Positions 41,700-51,116 of a DNA stretch of 64,000 nucleotides are shown in pieces (position 1 is the stretch's first letter; the number at the start of each line of letters is the position of its first letter). Under the pieces are notes generated by a model. That model was not told where the DNA came from, did no database searches, and saw only the letters and a list, made by a program, of their open reading frames with translations. The stretch is from Sphingomonas_B tabacisoli (GTDB lineage Bacteria > Pseudomonadota > Alphaproteobacteria > Sphingomonadales > Sphingomonadaceae): assembly GCF_042678385.1 (NCBI RefSeq), contig NZ_JBHUDY010000002.1:434001-498000 (forward strand), given 5' to 3'. The position numbers and the translations under genes are program-made.

Positions 41700-42908
41700 G
41701 TGAAGATCGTATCGGCCAAGGTCATCGTAACCTGCCCCGGGCGCAATTTCGTCACGCTAAAGATCGAGACGGATCAGGGCGTGCACGGAATCGGCGACGC
41801 GACGCTCAATGGCCGCGAACTGTCGGTGGTGTCTTATCTCCAGGATCACGTCGTCCCTTGCCTGATCGGTATGGACCCGCAGCGCATCGAGGATATCTGG
41901 CAATATCTCTATCGCGGCGCATATTGGCGGCGCGGACCGGTCACTATGCGGGCCGTCGCGGCGGTCGATGTCGCCCTGTGGGATATCAAAGCCAAGATGG
42001 CGGGCATGCCGCTCTATCAGTTGCTCGGCGGGCGCAGCCGCGACGGTGTGATGGTCTATGGCCATGCCAATGGCAGCGACATCGCCGAGACCGTCGACGC
42101 GGTCGGCCAGTATATCGACCTTGGCTATAAAGCGATCCGCGCGCAGACCGGCGTGCCGGGGATCAAGGACGCCTATGGGGTCGGACGCGGCAAGCTCTAT
42201 TACGAGCCGGCCGATGCGGCGCTGCCGTCGGTCACCGGGTGGGATACACGCAAGGCGCTCAATTACGTCCCCAAGCTGTTCGACAAGCTGCGCGCGACCT
42301 ACGGCTTCGACCATCACCTGCTGCACGACGGACATCACCGCTACACGCCGCAGGAGGCCGCCAATCTGGGCAAGATGCTCGAGCCTTATCAGCTGTTCTG
42401 GCTGGAGGACGTGACTCCGGCCGAAAATCAGGAAGCGTTCAAGCTCATCCGGCAGCACACCGTCACGCCACTCGCGGTAGGCGAGATATTCAACACGATC
42501 TGGGACGCGAAGGACCTGATCCAGAACCAGCTGATCGACTACATTCGCTCGACCATCGTCGGCGCCGGCGGCATCACGCATCTGCGCCGGATCTCTGACC
42601 TCGCCAGCCTCTATCAGGTTCGCACCGGCTGCCACGGCGCGACCGACCTGTCGCCGGTGACGATGGGCACCGCGCTTCATTTCGACACCTGGGTGCCGAA
42701 CTTCGGCATCCAGGAATATATGCGCCACACCGAAGACACCGACGCGGTGTTCCCGCACGACTATCGCTTCGAAAAGGGCGAGCTGTTCTGCGGCGAGACC
42801 CCCGGCCACGGCGTCGATATCGACGAAGAGCTTGCCGCCAAATATCCGTACAAGCCCGCCTATCTGCCGGTCGCCCGGCTGGAGGACGGGACGATGTGGA
42901 ACTGGTGA
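41700..42908 (+). CDS. manD: D-mannonate dehydratase (enolase superfamily)
   Basis: 402 residues, the exact length of the Novosphingobium aromaticivorans enzyme, which it matches from memory almost continuously. Converts D-mannonate to 2-keto-3-deoxygluconate. Motifs: CPGRNFVTLKIETDQG, GRELSVVSYLQDHV, YRGAYWRRGPVTMRAVAAVD, LLHDGHHRYTPQEA (metal Asp and catalytic His), WLEDVTPAENQ, GEIFNTIWDAK and GCHGATDLSPVTMG. GTG start two bases after the esterase stop. It replaces UxuA, which is absent from the window, and its end overlaps the KDG kinase gene by 13 bases. Confidence 0.96.
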   Translation: MKIVSAKVIVTCPGRNFVTLKIETDQGVHGIGDATLNGRELSVVSYLQDHVVPCLIGMDPQRIEDIWQYLYRGAYWRRGPVTMRAVAAVDVALWDIKAKMAGMPLYQLLGGRSRDGVMVYGHANGSDIAETVDAVGQYIDLGYKAIRAQTGVPGIKDAYGVGRGKLYYEPADAALPSVTGWDTRKALNYVPKLFDKLRATYGFDHHLLHDGHHRYTPQEAANLGKMLEPYQLFWLEDVTPAENQEAFKLIRQHTVTPLAVGEIFNTIWDAKDLIQNQLIDYIRSTIVGAGGITHLRRISDLASLYQVRTGCHGATDLSPVTMGTALHFDTWVPNFGIQEYMRHTEDTDAVFPHDYRFEKGELFCGETPGHGVDIDEELAAKYPYKPAYLPVARLEDGTMWNW

Positions 42909-43813
42909 AACCGCCCCGCATCGTCGCCATCGGCGAGGGGATGACCGAGCTGGCCGATCGCGGCGACGGCGGCTGGTCGGTGCATCATGGCGGCGACGTG
43001 CTGAATACGGCAATCCATCTGGCGCGATCAGGCTGCGACATTGCCTTCGCCAGTGCCCTCGGCCGCGATCCCTTCAGCCAGCGGTTGCGCGCCGCGTGGG
43101 AAGGGGAGGGCCTCGACTGCTCTCTGCTTCTCGACCATCCGACGCGCGGCGCGGGCCTTTACGCGATCAGTGTCGATCCAGACGGCGAGCGCAGCTTCAC
43201 CTATTGGCGCGACCAAAGTGCTGCGCGAGACATATTCGGCTTGCCCGATGTTTCGCGGGTTCGCGAGCATGCTCTGAGCGCGGACCTGCTCTATTTTTCC
43301 CTGATCTCACTCGCGATCCTGCCGCCCTCCGGCCAGGACTCGCTGATCGCCCTCGCCGGGACGGTGCGCAAACGCGGCGGCCGGGTCGCCTTCGACGGCA
43401 ATTTTCGTCCAGCGCTTTGGGAATCCTTGGACGCCGCCGTCGCTGCGCGGGATGCAGCCATCCGCGTTGCCGATATCGGCCTGCCGACTTGGGAAGACGA
43501 GCGGCAAATGTCCGGCGTCGACACGCCGGAGGCGGTTGCTGCTCACTGGGCGGGACTCGGATGTGACGAAGTCGTCGTCAAACTCGGCGCTCAAGGCTGC
43601 CGGCTTCCCGACGGGGCGACAGTGTCTCCGCCGAAAGTGCTGCAGCCGCGCGATACGAGTGGCGCCGGCGACGCCTTCAACGCGGGGTATCTCGCAAGCC
43701 GCCTTGCGGGCGGGACCGTACGGGAGGCGGCTCGACGAGGCCATGAGCTGGCGGGCTGGACGGTGATGCGGCCGGGCGCTGTCCCCGCCCGCGACGCACT
43801 TGCTCCTTACTAG
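42896..43813 (+). CDS. kdgK: 2-keto-3-deoxygluconate kinase (PfkB family)
   Basis: 305 residues. Phosphorylates KDG to KDPG, the entry to the Entner-Doudoroff aldolase. PfkB signatures: GEGMTELADRG at the N-terminus, GGDVLNTAIHLARSG for substrate binding, VAFDGNFRPALWE, and the catalytic DTSGAGDAFNAGYLAS near residue 255. The GTG at 42896 has GGAGG ten bases upstream and overlaps manD; a GTG three codons later is the alternative. Its position right after manD supports KDG as substrate. The gene ends eight bases from the converging GH3 gene. Confidence 0.92.
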   Translation: MELVKPPRIVAIGEGMTELADRGDGGWSVHHGGDVLNTAIHLARSGCDIAFASALGRDPFSQRLRAAWEGEGLDCSLLLDHPTRGAGLYAISVDPDGERSFTYWRDQSAARDIFGLPDVSRVREHALSADLLYFSLISLAILPPSGQDSLIALAGTVRKRGGRVAFDGNFRPALWESLDAAVAARDAAIRVADIGLPTWEDERQMSGVDTPEAVAAHWAGLGCDEVVVKLGAQGCRLPDGATVSPPKVLQPRDTSGAGDAFNAGYLASRLAGGTVREAARRGHELAGWTVMRPGAVPARDALAPY

Positions 43814-43821
43814 ACCAGCGA

Positions 43822-46023
43822 TCAGGGCTTTGCTGGCGAGCGCCAGCTGTGCGCCGGGAGGCGAACTTTGACTGGCCGCCCGACACGATCCGCGCTTTCG
43901 CCCAGCGCGAACTCGTATTGGCCGGCAGGCATGGTCCAGCCATTTTTCTCCCACTCCGCCAGAAGCCGCCGGTCGATGGCCATGGTGATAATCGCCGACT
44001 GGCCTGGCGCGAGCTCGACCCGTTCGAACGCGACCAGGCGTCGCATCGGCTTGCCTGCGCGCGAGACGAGATAAAGCTGCGCCACGGTTGCGCCAGCGCG
44101 ATCGCCGGTGTTGCGAACGGTGGCTTGCGCTTGATTGCCGCGCACCTCGAGGCCGGACGTGGCGAAGCTGGTGTAGCTCAGCCCATGGCCGAAGGCGAAC
44201 AGCGGCTTATGCTTGTTGCGGGCGTACCAGCGATACCCCACGTCCGACCCTTCAGGATAAGCGATAGTCAGCGGCACGTCTTCCTTGGGCATGTCGTAGA
44301 GGTCGCTGCCGGGCTTGGGCTTGATCAAGTCGCTGCCGGGGAGCACCGGGTTGGGCGTCTGTGCCAGCGATGCCGGGAGCGTGATCGGCAGGCGGCCTGA
44401 CGGGTTTACCGCACCCGCGAGAACCCGTGCGATTGCGGTCCCGCCGCGATTTCCCGAATACCATGCCTGAAGCACTGCAGGCACTCGGCTGAGCCACGGC
44501 ATCAGCACCGGTCCGCCCGTCTCGAGGACGACCGCGGTGCGCGGATTGGCACCAATAACCGCCTCGATCAAGGCATCCTGATTGTCGGGCAGCGCCAGAG
44601 TGAGAACGTCATGCGCCTCGGAGGCGAACTGCTCCGCGAAAACCAGCACCATGTCCGCGCCGCGCCCCGCCGCGGCCGCGCGAGCCGGATCGGTGCCGTC
44701 GTCGAAATCGACCTGAGCTTGCGGGAATTGCTCTCGCAAGGCGGCGAGCGGGGCGGATGGCATGTAGAGCCGGCGGTGATAGGGCGCATCGCCGGGAATC
44801 GGCAGCGACAGTGAAGCGCCGCCGACCGGCCAGACCTGCGACGAACCACCGCCGGACGGCACGCCTTTGTCGGCATGGCCGCCGACTACGAGGATGCGCT
44901 TGGCTGTCGCCGCGATCGGCAGCAGCTTGCCTTCGTTCTTGAGCAGTACGATGCCTTGCTCGGCAACGCGCTGGGCGGCATCGAGGTGCGGTCCGAAGTC
45001 GATCGGTCGGGCGCCCGCGATCGGGTCTGTCGCGAGATCGAGCGAATACATCGTGCGCACGATTCGCGCGACCGAGCGGTCGATATCGGTCTGGCTGACT
45101 GTCCCCGCGGCCAGCGCATCCCGCAGCTTCTGCCCGAACCACCATTCGCCGGTGGGCTGAGTGCCCGACTCCTGATCGAGCCCCTGCCGGATCGAGACCG
45201 AGTGGGCCGCGCCCCAATCGGACAAGACCCAGCCCTTCCAGCCCCAATCGCGGCGCAGCACATCATTCAGCAGGAAGCTGTTCTCGCACGAATAGGCGCC
45301 GTTGACCTTGTTGTAGGCGCACATGACAGAGCCAGGCAGGCCGATCTCGATCGCCTTTTCGAAGGCGAGCAGGTCGCTTTCTCGCATTGCCGCCTCGTCC
45401 ATGACGACATTGGCGAAGCTGCGCCCGGTCTCCTGAGCGTTGAGAGCGTAGTGCTTGACGGTCGAGACCACGCGGTTCGACTGGATGCCGCGGACCGAAT
45501 GGCCGCCGAGGACACCCGTGAGCAGCGGGTCTTCGCTGAAATATTCGAAGTTACGCCCGTTGCGCGGTTCGCGAACCAGGTTGATCCCGCCGGCGAGCAG
45601 CACGTTAAAGCCTTTTGCGGCGGTTTCCGCGCCCATCACCCGGCCGGCTTCTTCGATCAGTATGGGATTCCAGGTCGATCCCATCGCCAGCCCAGAGGGC
45701 ATGGCCGTGGCTTCGTCCTTGGCGCGCATGAACCCGCCCATGTTTGCAATGCCGAGGCTGGCGTCGCTCTCGATCAGCGGAGGCACGCCCAGTCGCGGAA
45801 TGCCGGGAACGTAGCCGGCGCTGCTCTTCAGGCCCTTGGGCTTCTTGTCGGCCGGCATGCGGGGTGTGAGAAAGCCCTGCAGAAGCGAGAGCTTCTCCTC
45901 CGGGTTCATCCGCGCCAGAGTCTCGGCCGCGCGCGCGTCCGGATCGGCATTTTGTGCCAGCGTCGAAGAAGCGAGCAGCGCGCCAAACAAAGCGGCTAAC
46001 TTGAGCGAGCGGGCAAGTGTCAT
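43822..46023 (-). CDS. Exported GH3 glycoside hydrolase (beta-glucosidase type)
   Basis: 733 residues from ATG 46023, which overlaps the MFS stop by four bases and gives a signal peptide (LARSLKLAALFGALLASSTL). GH3 barrel with MPSGLAMGSTWNPILIEEAG, NLVREPRNGRNFEYFSEDP, CAYNKVNGAYSCEN, and nucleophile Asp in GWVLSDWGAAHS near residue 268; the second domain has VLLKNEGKLLPI and the third AFGHGLSYTSFATSGLEV. This is a different GH3 subgroup from the BglX-like protein at 25 kb (with the SDW rather than SDA signature). Co-transcribed with a hexuronate-type carrier. Confidence 0.93.
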   Translation of the reverse strand: MTLARSLKLAALFGALLASSTLAQNADPDARAAETLARMNPEEKLSLLQGFLTPRMPADKKPKGLKSSAGYVPGIPRLGVPPLIESDASLGIANMGGFMRAKDEATAMPSGLAMGSTWNPILIEEAGRVMGAETAAKGFNVLLAGGINLVREPRNGRNFEYFSEDPLLTGVLGGHSVRGIQSNRVVSTVKHYALNAQETGRSFANVVMDEAAMRESDLLAFEKAIEIGLPGSVMCAYNKVNGAYSCENSFLLNDVLRRDWGWKGWVLSDWGAAHSVSIRQGLDQESGTQPTGEWWFGQKLRDALAAGTVSQTDIDRSVARIVRTMYSLDLATDPIAGARPIDFGPHLDAAQRVAEQGIVLLKNEGKLLPIAATAKRILVVGGHADKGVPSGGGSSQVWPVGGASLSLPIPGDAPYHRRLYMPSAPLAALREQFPQAQVDFDDGTDPARAAAAGRGADMVLVFAEQFASEAHDVLTLALPDNQDALIEAVIGANPRTAVVLETGGPVLMPWLSRVPAVLQAWYSGNRGGTAIARVLAGAVNPSGRLPITLPASLAQTPNPVLPGSDLIKPKPGSDLYDMPKEDVPLTIAYPEGSDVGYRWYARNKHKPLFAFGHGLSYTSFATSGLEVRGNQAQATVRNTGDRAGATVAQLYLVSRAGKPMRRLVAFERVELAPGQSAIITMAIDRRLLAEWEKNGWTMPAGQYEFALGESADRVGRPVKVRLPAHSWRSPAKP

Positions 46024-47300
46024 CGAGGGGTCCTTGATAAGCGATCGCGCAACAGCAACCAAAGCACGGCCGCGCCGGCCAGGTCGAGCGCGGCCAGGGC
46101 GACGAAGAGCGGGTCATAGCCATAGGCATCGGCGCTTTTGCCGATGGCGAAAGTGAACAGCATGCCGCCGATCCAGGCAATGGTGCCGGCCATGCCGCTT
46201 GCCGTCGCCACGGTGCGCTTGTCGAACACGTCGGAGCAAAGGGTGATCAGCGCTCCGTTCAGCATCTGGTGCGCAAAGCCGCCAAGGCAGAAAAGCGCGA
46301 TCGCCATGGCGGGCGAGCCGGCAAGGCCGATACAGGCGGGGCCGATCATGCAAATGGCGCCGAAAGTCATCGTGATCTTGCGCGACGCAAGCACCGAGGC
46401 ACCCCGGCGCATCAGGACCGGGGGAAGCAGCCCCGCCGCCAGCGAGCCGAGATCCGCCGCCAGGAATGGCAGCCAAGCCCAAAGCGCGACCTGCTTCAGG
46501 TCGAGATTCCATGCTGCGACCAGATACAGCGGAATGAAGAAGTTGAAGGTTTGCCAGGCCGGCTCGGCCAGAAACCGAGGTATGGCGATCGCCCAGAAGC
46601 TGCGCGAGCGGAGCACGGCCCGCCGCGTCGCGGGCCGCACTGCCTGATCGTTGCTGCTCTGGCCCTGCTCGATCAGTCCGCGCTCAGCGGCGGAAAGTCG
46701 CGGGTGATCTGCCGGGGCACGGTAGCAGAACCACCACAACCCGGCCCAGACCAGGCTCAATGCGCCGGTCACCAGGAAGGCGGATTGCCAGCCCGAGTAG
46801 AGGATGCAGAAGACGACCAGCGGGGGCGCGATCATGTTGCCGACGCTGGTGCCCATCTGAAAGGCGCTCGTGGCGAGCGGCCGTTCGCGGGCGGGGAACC
46901 ACTCGGCGACGGTCTTCGTGCCGGCCGGGATTGCGGCCGCTTCGGTCGCGCCGAGCACGCCCCGGAAGAAAGCGAAGCCCTGCCAGCTGCTCGCCAGCCC
47001 GTGCGCCATGTTCGCCAGCGCCCAGCCCACCGCGAAGATGAAGAAGCCGAGCCTGGTCCCAAGCGCGTCCAGCACGGCGCCGGCAACCGTCTGCATGACG
47101 GTGTAGGTCGCCTGAAAGGCGAGCACGACCCAGCTATATTGCTCGGTCGTCATTTTCAGTTCGGACTGGATTGTCGGGGCCGCTACCGACAGCGTCGAGC
47201 GTGCCAGATAATTAAGGACGGTGCCCAGTGTCACCAGCCCGATGATCCACCAGCGCAGCTTTCCAACACGCACGCCGGTTCGTTCGGGGTGACTTGCCAT
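46020..47300 (-). CDS. MFS transporter of the anion:cation symporter family (hexuronate-type)
   Basis: 426 residues, twelve predicted segments. The start MRWWIIGL-like region (LRWWIIGLVTLGTVLNYLAR) and LSVAAPTIQSELKMTTEQYS are typical of ExuT/GudP-type carriers for glucuronate, galacturonate and related acids, as is FFRGVLGATEAAAIPAGTKT. GGAGAGAAGAGG precedes the ATG. It is divergent from uxaC/uxuB and lies beside manD/kdgK, so D-glucuronate uptake is the natural reading. Its stop overlaps the start of the GH3 gene. Confidence 0.9.
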   Translation of the reverse strand: MASHPERTGVRVGKLRWWIIGLVTLGTVLNYLARSTLSVAAPTIQSELKMTTEQYSWVVLAFQATYTVMQTVAGAVLDALGTRLGFFIFAVGWALANMAHGLASSWQGFAFFRGVLGATEAAAIPAGTKTVAEWFPARERPLATSAFQMGTSVGNMIAPPLVVFCILYSGWQSAFLVTGALSLVWAGLWWFCYRAPADHPRLSAAERGLIEQGQSSNDQAVRPATRRAVLRSRSFWAIAIPRFLAEPAWQTFNFFIPLYLVAAWNLDLKQVALWAWLPFLAADLGSLAAGLLPPVLMRRGASVLASRKITMTFGAICMIGPACIGLAGSPAMAIALFCLGGFAHQMLNGALITLCSDVFDKRTVATASGMAGTIAWIGGMLFTFAIGKSADAYGYDPLFVALAALDLAGAAVLWLLLRDRLSRTPR

Positions 47301-47466
47301 GCCCTCTTCTCTCCGGCTGCTTTTCGCCCGTTGGCTAACAAGAGGCTTGGCGAGCGGTCAAACGGCGGCGGCCTTTGCGGGCCAGCGGATGTCTCCAGCG
47401 AGCCAAACAACGCCGACGCGGTGTTTGAGCAACTTTCCGCAGCGTTGCAGGCCGGCATGATCTAGA

Positions 47467-47489
47467 GCGCTTCCGTTAGTCGAAAGCGC
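47467..47489. repeat. Short inverted repeat GCGCTT-N11-AAGCGC
   Basis: The element TCTAGAGCGCTTCC followed by GAAAGCGCG forms a small dyad just upstream of uxaC. It resembles the dispersed TCTAGAGCGC-type palindromic elements of alphaproteobacteria more than a regulator site. Only one copy was noticed in this window. Confidence 0.3.
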
Positions 47490-47505
47490 GTGGAATCCGT
47501 CGCCG

Positions 47506-48906
47506 ATGCCGAAGCCTTTATACCTTCACCCGGACCGGCTGTTCCCTGCCGATCCCCAGACCCGCGCATTCGCCCGGGCCCTGTACGATCAGGTCAAGGA
47601 CCTGTCGATCGTCAGCCCGCACGGTCATACCGATCCGGCGTGGTTCGCGGACAATGCGCCTTTCGGCAATGCGACCGAGTTGCTGCTCATCCCCGATCAT
47701 TATGTATTTCGCATGCTCTATTCCCAAGGCGTGCCGCTCGAAGCGATTGGAGTGGGCAACCCGGCCGTCGATCCGCGCGCCGCATGGCGGCTGCTTGCCG
47801 AACATTATCATCTGTTTCGCGGTACGCCGTCGCGGATCTGGCTCGACTGGGTGTTTGCGGAGGCCTTTGGCATCGACGTCCGGCTGGATGCGGAGACCAG
47901 CGACCTGTATTACGACACGATCACGGAAAAGCTCGGCAACGACGCGTTCCGCCCGCGCGCCTTGTTCGAGCGGTTCGGCATCGAGGTCATCGCGACCACC
48001 GAGAACCCGATCGACGAGCTGAAGCATCACGCGGCGATCCGCGCGAGCGGCTGGGGCGGCAAGGTGGTGACCGCCTATCGCCCGGATCCCGTCGTAGATC
48101 CGGAATTCGAGGGATTTGCGGACAATCTCGACCGGTTCGGAGAACTGACCGGTGAAGATTGCCGCAGTTGGTCAGGCTATCTTGCCGCGCACCGGAAGAG
48201 GCGCGCGTTCTTCGCGCAACACGGCGCGACGAGCACCGATCACGGTCACCCGACTGCGTCGACCGCCAACCTGACGGGCGACGAAGCGGCGGCTCTGTTC
48301 CAAAAGGTCGTGGCGGGACGGTTTACGGCTGTGGAAGCAGAGCTGTTCCGCGCGCAGATGCTGACCGAAATGGCCGCGATGAGTTTGGACGATGGCCTCG
48401 TCATGCAGATTCACCCCGGCGCGTTCCGCAACCACAATGCGGGCGTGTTCGCGCGCTTCGGGCGCGACAAGGGCGCCGACCTGCCGATGCGCACGGACTA
48501 TGTGCACGCGCTGAAGCCGTTGCTCGACCGGTTCGGCAACGAGGCGCGGCTGTCGGTCATTCTCTTCACGCTGGACGAAAGCACCTACGCGCGCGAACTC
48601 GCGCCCCTGGCGGGCCATTATCCCTGCCTGAAGCTGGGCCCTGCGTGGTGGTTCCACGACAGCCCGGAGGGAATGCGGCGGTTTCGGCGGATGACGACGG
48701 AGACTGCCGGCTTCTATAACACGGTCGGCTTCAATGACGACACGCGCGCCTTCCTGTCCATTCCGGCCCGGCACGATGTCGCCCGGCGGATCGATTGCGG
48801 GTTCTTGGCGGAATTGGTCATGGAGCGTCGGCTGGAGGATTGGGAAGCAGCGGAGCTGGCGGTCGATCTATCCTACAAGCTCGCGAAGCAGGCTTACCGG
48901 CTGTGA
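47506..48906 (+). CDS. uxaC: Glucuronate isomerase
   Basis: 466 residues. Isomerises D-glucuronate to D-fructuronate (and galacturonate to tagaturonate) in the cytoplasm. Diagnostic blocks: LYLHPDRLFPADPQTRAFAR, IVSPHGHTDPAWFADN with the HxH metal site, IATTENPIDELKHH, MQIHPGAFRNHN, and LKLGPAWWFHDSPEGM followed by TAGFYNTVGFNDDTRAFLSI. Length is normal. No strong ribosome binding site precedes the ATG. Its stop overlaps the uxuB start (GTGA). Confidence 0.97.
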   Translation: MPKPLYLHPDRLFPADPQTRAFARALYDQVKDLSIVSPHGHTDPAWFADNAPFGNATELLLIPDHYVFRMLYSQGVPLEAIGVGNPAVDPRAAWRLLAEHYHLFRGTPSRIWLDWVFAEAFGIDVRLDAETSDLYYDTITEKLGNDAFRPRALFERFGIEVIATTENPIDELKHHAAIRASGWGGKVVTAYRPDPVVDPEFEGFADNLDRFGELTGEDCRSWSGYLAAHRKRRAFFAQHGATSTDHGHPTASTANLTGDEAAALFQKVVAGRFTAVEAELFRAQMLTEMAAMSLDDGLVMQIHPGAFRNHNAGVFARFGRDKGADLPMRTDYVHALKPLLDRFGNEARLSVILFTLDESTYARELAPLAGHYPCLKLGPAWWFHDSPEGMRRFRRMTTETAGFYNTVGFNDDTRAFLSIPARHDVARRIDCGFLAELVMERRLEDWEAAELAVDLSYKLAKQAYRL

Positions 48907-50267
48907 GGCTGAACGCGGCTACAGCGCACTTGGCGCGAGGCGTCGAACGCTTCGGCTACGACCGGGACGCGCAGGCGGTCGGTATCGTTCACTTCGGCAT
49001 TGGCGCATTTCACCGGGCACATCAGGCCTGGTACACCGACCGGGCAATGGACGCGGGCGACCGCGACTGGACGATCCTGGGCGTATCGCTGCGTTCCGGA
49101 GTGGTCGCAGCGCAGATGAACCCGCAGGACGGGCTCTACACCGTCACCGGGCGATCGGCCCAGGGGGAGAACAGCCGGCTTGTCGGCGCCGTGCGAGGGG
49201 TGGTGACGGCTCCTCGCGCCTCTGGCGAAACGGTCGATACCCTCGCCGCTCCAACCACCCGCATCGTCAGCTTCACGATCACGGAAAAAGGCTATTGCCG
49301 CGCGCCCGACGGCTCGCTCGATCCAAATCTTGCGGGAGAGGAAAGCGTGTTCCGCTTTCTCGGGGACGGGCTGCGACGGCGCCGCGACGCCGGTCTGCCA
49401 GGCGTCACCTTGCTCAGCTGCGACAATCTTGCCGACAATGGGCGGCAGCTTGCGTCCCTGATGCGGCAATATCTTGATCGCCATGACAGGCAGCTCATCG
49501 GCTGGTTCGATGCCGAGTGCTCGAGCCCGAACACGATGGTTGATCGCATCGTGCCCGCCACGACGGAGATGGACCGAGCCGCAATTGCAGAGCGAATCGG
49601 GGTGGAGGATCAGGCAGCAGTCGTCACGGAGCCGTTCAGCCAATGGGTCATTGAGGATCGCTTCGCCGGCCCCCGGCCCCGGTGGGAAGCTGCGGGCGCC
49701 GCACTGGTTGACGATGTCGCGCCGTACGAAAGCGCCAAGCTTCGCCTGCTCAACGGCGCGCATTCGGCACTTGCGTACCTAGGACTTGAGCGGGGCCATA
49801 GCTATGTGCACGAGGCGATTTCCGATCCGCTGCTGCGCCCGGTGATCGAGCACCTGATGCGAGAGGAGGCGGCCCCAACCATCGCGCCTGCGCCGGGGCA
49901 GGACCTTTCGCGCTATATCGACGCTCTGCTCCAGCGCTTCGCCAACCCCGCCCTGCAGCACCGGCTCATCCAGATCGCGATGGACGGGAGCCAGAAGATT
50001 CCGCAGCGCTGGCTCGCGACGCTGGCCGACAATCAGCGTGAGGGCCGGCCCAGCCCGTCCATATTGCGCGCGCTGGGCGCCTGGTTGCGCCATGTGCGCG
50101 GAGACAATGAAGCACGCTGGGGCGAAGTCGCCGATCCGCGCGCGGCCGAACTGAAGTCGCTCTGGCACAAGGCGGGAGCGGACGGGATCGCGGCGGCCGT
50201 TTTAGGCTCGGATGGTCTGCTGGCCTCCGCGTGGCAGCCGTCTCGGCAAGAGCAGTTGCCCCTCTGA
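48903..50267 (+). CDS. uxuB: Mannitol dehydrogenase family, D-fructuronate reductase
   Basis: 454 residues from the GTG overlapping the uxaC stop; the open frame extends upstream only inside uxaC. Reduces D-fructuronate to D-mannonate with NADH. Family markers are IVHFGIGAFHRAHQAWYTD at the N-terminus, TLLSCDNLADNGRQL, WFDAECSSPNTMVDRIVPAT, FSQWVIEDRF and the catalytic KLRLLNGAHSALAYLG. Together with UxaC, ManD and KdgK it completes glucuronate conversion to KDPG. Ends eight bases from the convergent CMD gene. Confidence 0.94.
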   Translation: MRLNAATAHLARGVERFGYDRDAQAVGIVHFGIGAFHRAHQAWYTDRAMDAGDRDWTILGVSLRSGVVAAQMNPQDGLYTVTGRSAQGENSRLVGAVRGVVTAPRASGETVDTLAAPTTRIVSFTITEKGYCRAPDGSLDPNLAGEESVFRFLGDGLRRRRDAGLPGVTLLSCDNLADNGRQLASLMRQYLDRHDRQLIGWFDAECSSPNTMVDRIVPATTEMDRAAIAERIGVEDQAAVVTEPFSQWVIEDRFAGPRPRWEAAGAALVDDVAPYESAKLRLLNGAHSALAYLGLERGHSYVHEAISDPLLRPVIEHLMREEAAPTIAPAPGQDLSRYIDALLQRFANPALQHRLIQIAMDGSQKIPQRWLATLADNQREGRPSPSILRALGAWLRHVRGDNEARWGEVADPRAAELKSLWHKAGADGIAAAVLGSDGLLASAWQPSRQEQLPL

Positions 50268-50275
50268 ACGCCGGG

Positions 50276-50926
50276 TCAGCTGGCCGGGAGATCGGCTGCG
50301 AGGCTCTGCTGTGCCTCTTCGGGCTCGATGCCGAGCGAGTTGAAGATGAAGGCGAGCATCGAATAGACGCCGATCACAAACAGCAGTTCGATGAGTTCCT
50401 GTTCCGACAGCAGCGCCCGCAATCCGGTCCAGGTGTCGTCGCTCACCCGCTGAGAGGCGAGGTTTTCGTCAACCGCGCGAACCGTGAACCGCTCCAGTTC
50501 GGACCAGATCGGGTCGTCCGCGCCTTGCTTGACTGCCTCGATATGATCTTGGGTGAGCAGGCCTTCGCCAGACAGGTCGGCGGCCTCGCCGCGCCTGAAC
50601 GCCTCGATCTGCTCCTTGCTGAGCGCGTCCGGGAGCAGCGCGATGCGGACGTGTTGCGCCCATTCGTAGCGCGAGCGGGTCAGCCACGCGACGCGAAGAA
50701 TCGCGATCTCGCGCAGTCGCGCCGGAATCAGGCCCTTCAACAACAGGCGGCCGTTGAACTTGAAGAAGGAGCCCGCCAGGTCGGGATGGCGCGCGAGCGT
50801 CAGGAGTGCGTTGGACCTGGAACCCTCCTCATAGGCAGCCGGACCCTCCAGGATCGTGAACAGCGTCCGAATCTCGTGCGTCCAGCCGTCGCGGCCGAGA
50901 GGGGGCATGCGCTGCTGCTGTGTCAT
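50276..50926 (-). CDS. Carboxymuconolactone decarboxylase-fold protein
   Basis: 216 residues, cytoplasmic, GGAGAGGAC before the ATG. The central AhpD/CMD motif is LIPARLREIAILRVAWLTRS followed by RYEWAQHVRIA, where the His usually follows the (missing) CxxC pair. Proteins of this type are widespread in degradation clusters of steroids and aromatic compounds and are annotated as CMD family without proven activity. It stands alone on the minus strand between uxuB and an HSL-type esterase with a 190-base divergent gap. Confidence 0.85.
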   Translation of the reverse strand: MTQQQRMPPLGRDGWTHEIRTLFTILEGPAAYEEGSRSNALLTLARHPDLAGSFFKFNGRLLLKGLIPARLREIAILRVAWLTRSRYEWAQHVRIALLPDALSKEQIEAFRRGEAADLSGEGLLTQDHIEAVKQGADDPIWSELERFTVRAVDENLASQRVSDDTWTGLRALLSEQELIELLFVIGVYSMLAFIFNSLGIEPEEAQQSLAADLPAS

Positions 50927-51116
50927 CGATCAGTCCTCTCCGACGCTGATGTGCTTAGCGGCAGCGGTAGCTGCGCGCAGCGCCCCGAACAATGTCGGGC
51001 GGGACTGATCGCACGAGCGAACCGTGCAGCATATCAGTCCAGCTCTCCGCAAAGCGGATTGTTTCGGACACGAAAAAGAGCCAGTCCGACACTAAAGGAT
51101 CGACTGGGGGCGGACC

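Noticed and set aside
47462..47489. Regulator operator upstream of uxaC
   Set aside because: The dyad starts with TCTAGAGCGC and looks like a dispersed alphaproteobacterial repeat; no regulator gene is adjacent.
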